Source: JBPEXY01 sp052031065 (lineage in GTDB: Bacteria; Pseudomonadota; Gammaproteobacteria; Immundisolibacterales; Immundisolibacteraceae). Taken from it: DNA of 31,350 bases. The DNA lies in assembly GCA_052031065.1 (NCBI GenBank), contig JBPEXY010000044.1, positions 1 to 31,350 of the forward strand, read 5' to 3'. Shown piece after piece: positions 30,979 through 31,350 of the stretch. The notes under the pieces are model-generated. The model was not told the origin of the DNA. It made no database searches and worked only from the letters and a program-made list of their open reading frames with translations. The position numbers were made by a program, and so were the translations under genes. Positions within the stretch are counted from its first letter, which is position 1. Each line of letters starts with the position of its first letter.

Positions 30979-31350
30979 GTGTCAGCAACCATTACCGAAC
31001 AACTGATTGAATCGCTACAGAACCGCCGCGCGCTACTGGAATCGGACCTCTGTCAGGAACTGGGTCGCTATTATCTGCTCGACTGGCTCGGCTCTGCGAT
31101 CGCCGGACTGGCGACAACAACCGGCCAGGCATTTGTGCACTACGGGAACACGCAAGGTGCAGGCAGCTCCACCGCGCTCGGCGTTAGCGGGCAACGCTCG
31201 GCAGAAGTTGCTGCACTGGTTAACGGCGCACTTTCACATATTGTCGAGATGGATGATGTGGAGCGCGCCTCGGTGATTCATCCAGCCGCGGTGGTGATAC
31301 CTGCTGCTCTGGCCGCTGCTGAACAGGTCAAAGCCAGCTCTCAACAACTT
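30979..31350 (+). CDS. MmgE/PrpD family protein (partial, runs off window end)
   Basis: The first 124 residues of a member of the MmgE/PrpD family. Conserved stretches are YYLLDWLGSAIAGL, then VNGALSHIVEMDDVERASVIHPAAVVIPAALAAAE, a hallmark region of the family. The family includes 2-methylcitrate dehydratase (PrpD), cis-aconitate decarboxylase and many uncharacterised catabolic lyases. The usual histidine in the family pattern EMDDVHR is Glu here (VER). The start is GTG at 30979 with a modest AAGAG upstream; an in-frame GTG at 30925 is possible but has no ribosome-binding site. No stop occurs before the window ends; the full protein would be about 450 residues. Confidence 0.88.
   Translation, partial: MSATITEQLIESLQNRRALLESDLCQELGRYYLLDWLGSAIAGLATTTGQAFVHYGNTQGAGSSTALGVSGQRSAEVAALVNGALSHIVEMDDVERASVIHPAAVVIPAALAAAEQVKASSQQL

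Noticed and set aside
1..31350. tRNA or rRNA genes, insertion sequences, prophage or attachment sites
   Set aside because: No cloverleaf with a T-loop motif, no rRNA-like stretch, no transposase or integrase, and no long terminal repeats were seen on either strand by eye.

Overview
The window looks like a chromosomal segment of a gammaproteobacterium, probably a free-living aquatic or marine one. This rests on a tRNA(Met) cytidine acetyltransferase (TmcA), a PykA-type pyruvate kinase, an RNase AM-like PHP protein, DinB and an RND efflux pair. The lineage is inferred from protein families only. No rRNA, tRNA, insertion sequence, phage gene or CRISPR array was found. The window begins in a broken gene and ends inside another gene.

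Layout. Positions 1-146 hold the tail of an internally deleted DUF1329 gene, followed by an intact DUF1329 secreted-protein gene (459-1901) with a strong terminator. Positions 2151-7722 are a catabolic block on the plus strand: two complete Rieske dioxygenase alpha/beta pairs (2151-3925 and 4095-5974) and an amidohydrolase of the D-aminoacylase superfamily (6034-7722). A two-domain response regulator (receiver plus histidine-kinase-like ATPase) follows. Positions 8843-11099, on the minus strand, carry pyruvate kinase and a short-chain dehydrogenase. A CPBP membrane protease then runs convergently into tmcA. A Baeyer-Villiger-type flavin monooxygenase (14632-16128), a DMT permease and a PHP phosphoesterase come next. 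Positions 18299-22525 hold an RND adaptor/pump operon behind a palindromic operator-like site. Positions 22677-26015 hold LemA, an M48 protease and a DUF445 protein. After these come dinB, a PAS-GGDEF diguanylate cyclase and a meta-cleavage-product-type hydrolase. The window closes with a D-2-hydroxyacid dehydrogenase and the 5' part of an MmgE/PrpD gene, which diverge from each other.

How the parts may work together (inference). Roughly ten genes fit breakdown of hydrophobic cyclic or aromatic compounds: DUF1329, two Rieske oxygenases, the amidohydrolase, the SDR, the Baeyer-Villiger monooxygenase, the ring-cleavage-product hydrolase, the D-2-hydroxyacid dehydrogenase and MmgE/PrpD. They are interleaved with housekeeping genes rather than forming one operon. 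No dioxygenase reductase, ferredoxin or ring-cleavage dioxygenase gene is present, so any pathway must be completed elsewhere. The substrate cannot be named from this sequence.

The points most worth a second look are the paired oxygenases without redox partners, the Glu in place of the bridging Asp in the first oxygenase, the DUF1329 gene lacking about 381 codons in frame, the amidohydrolase without two expected metal-binding histidines, the nested palindrome before the RND operon, and a small 18-bp tandem repeat between convergent genes.
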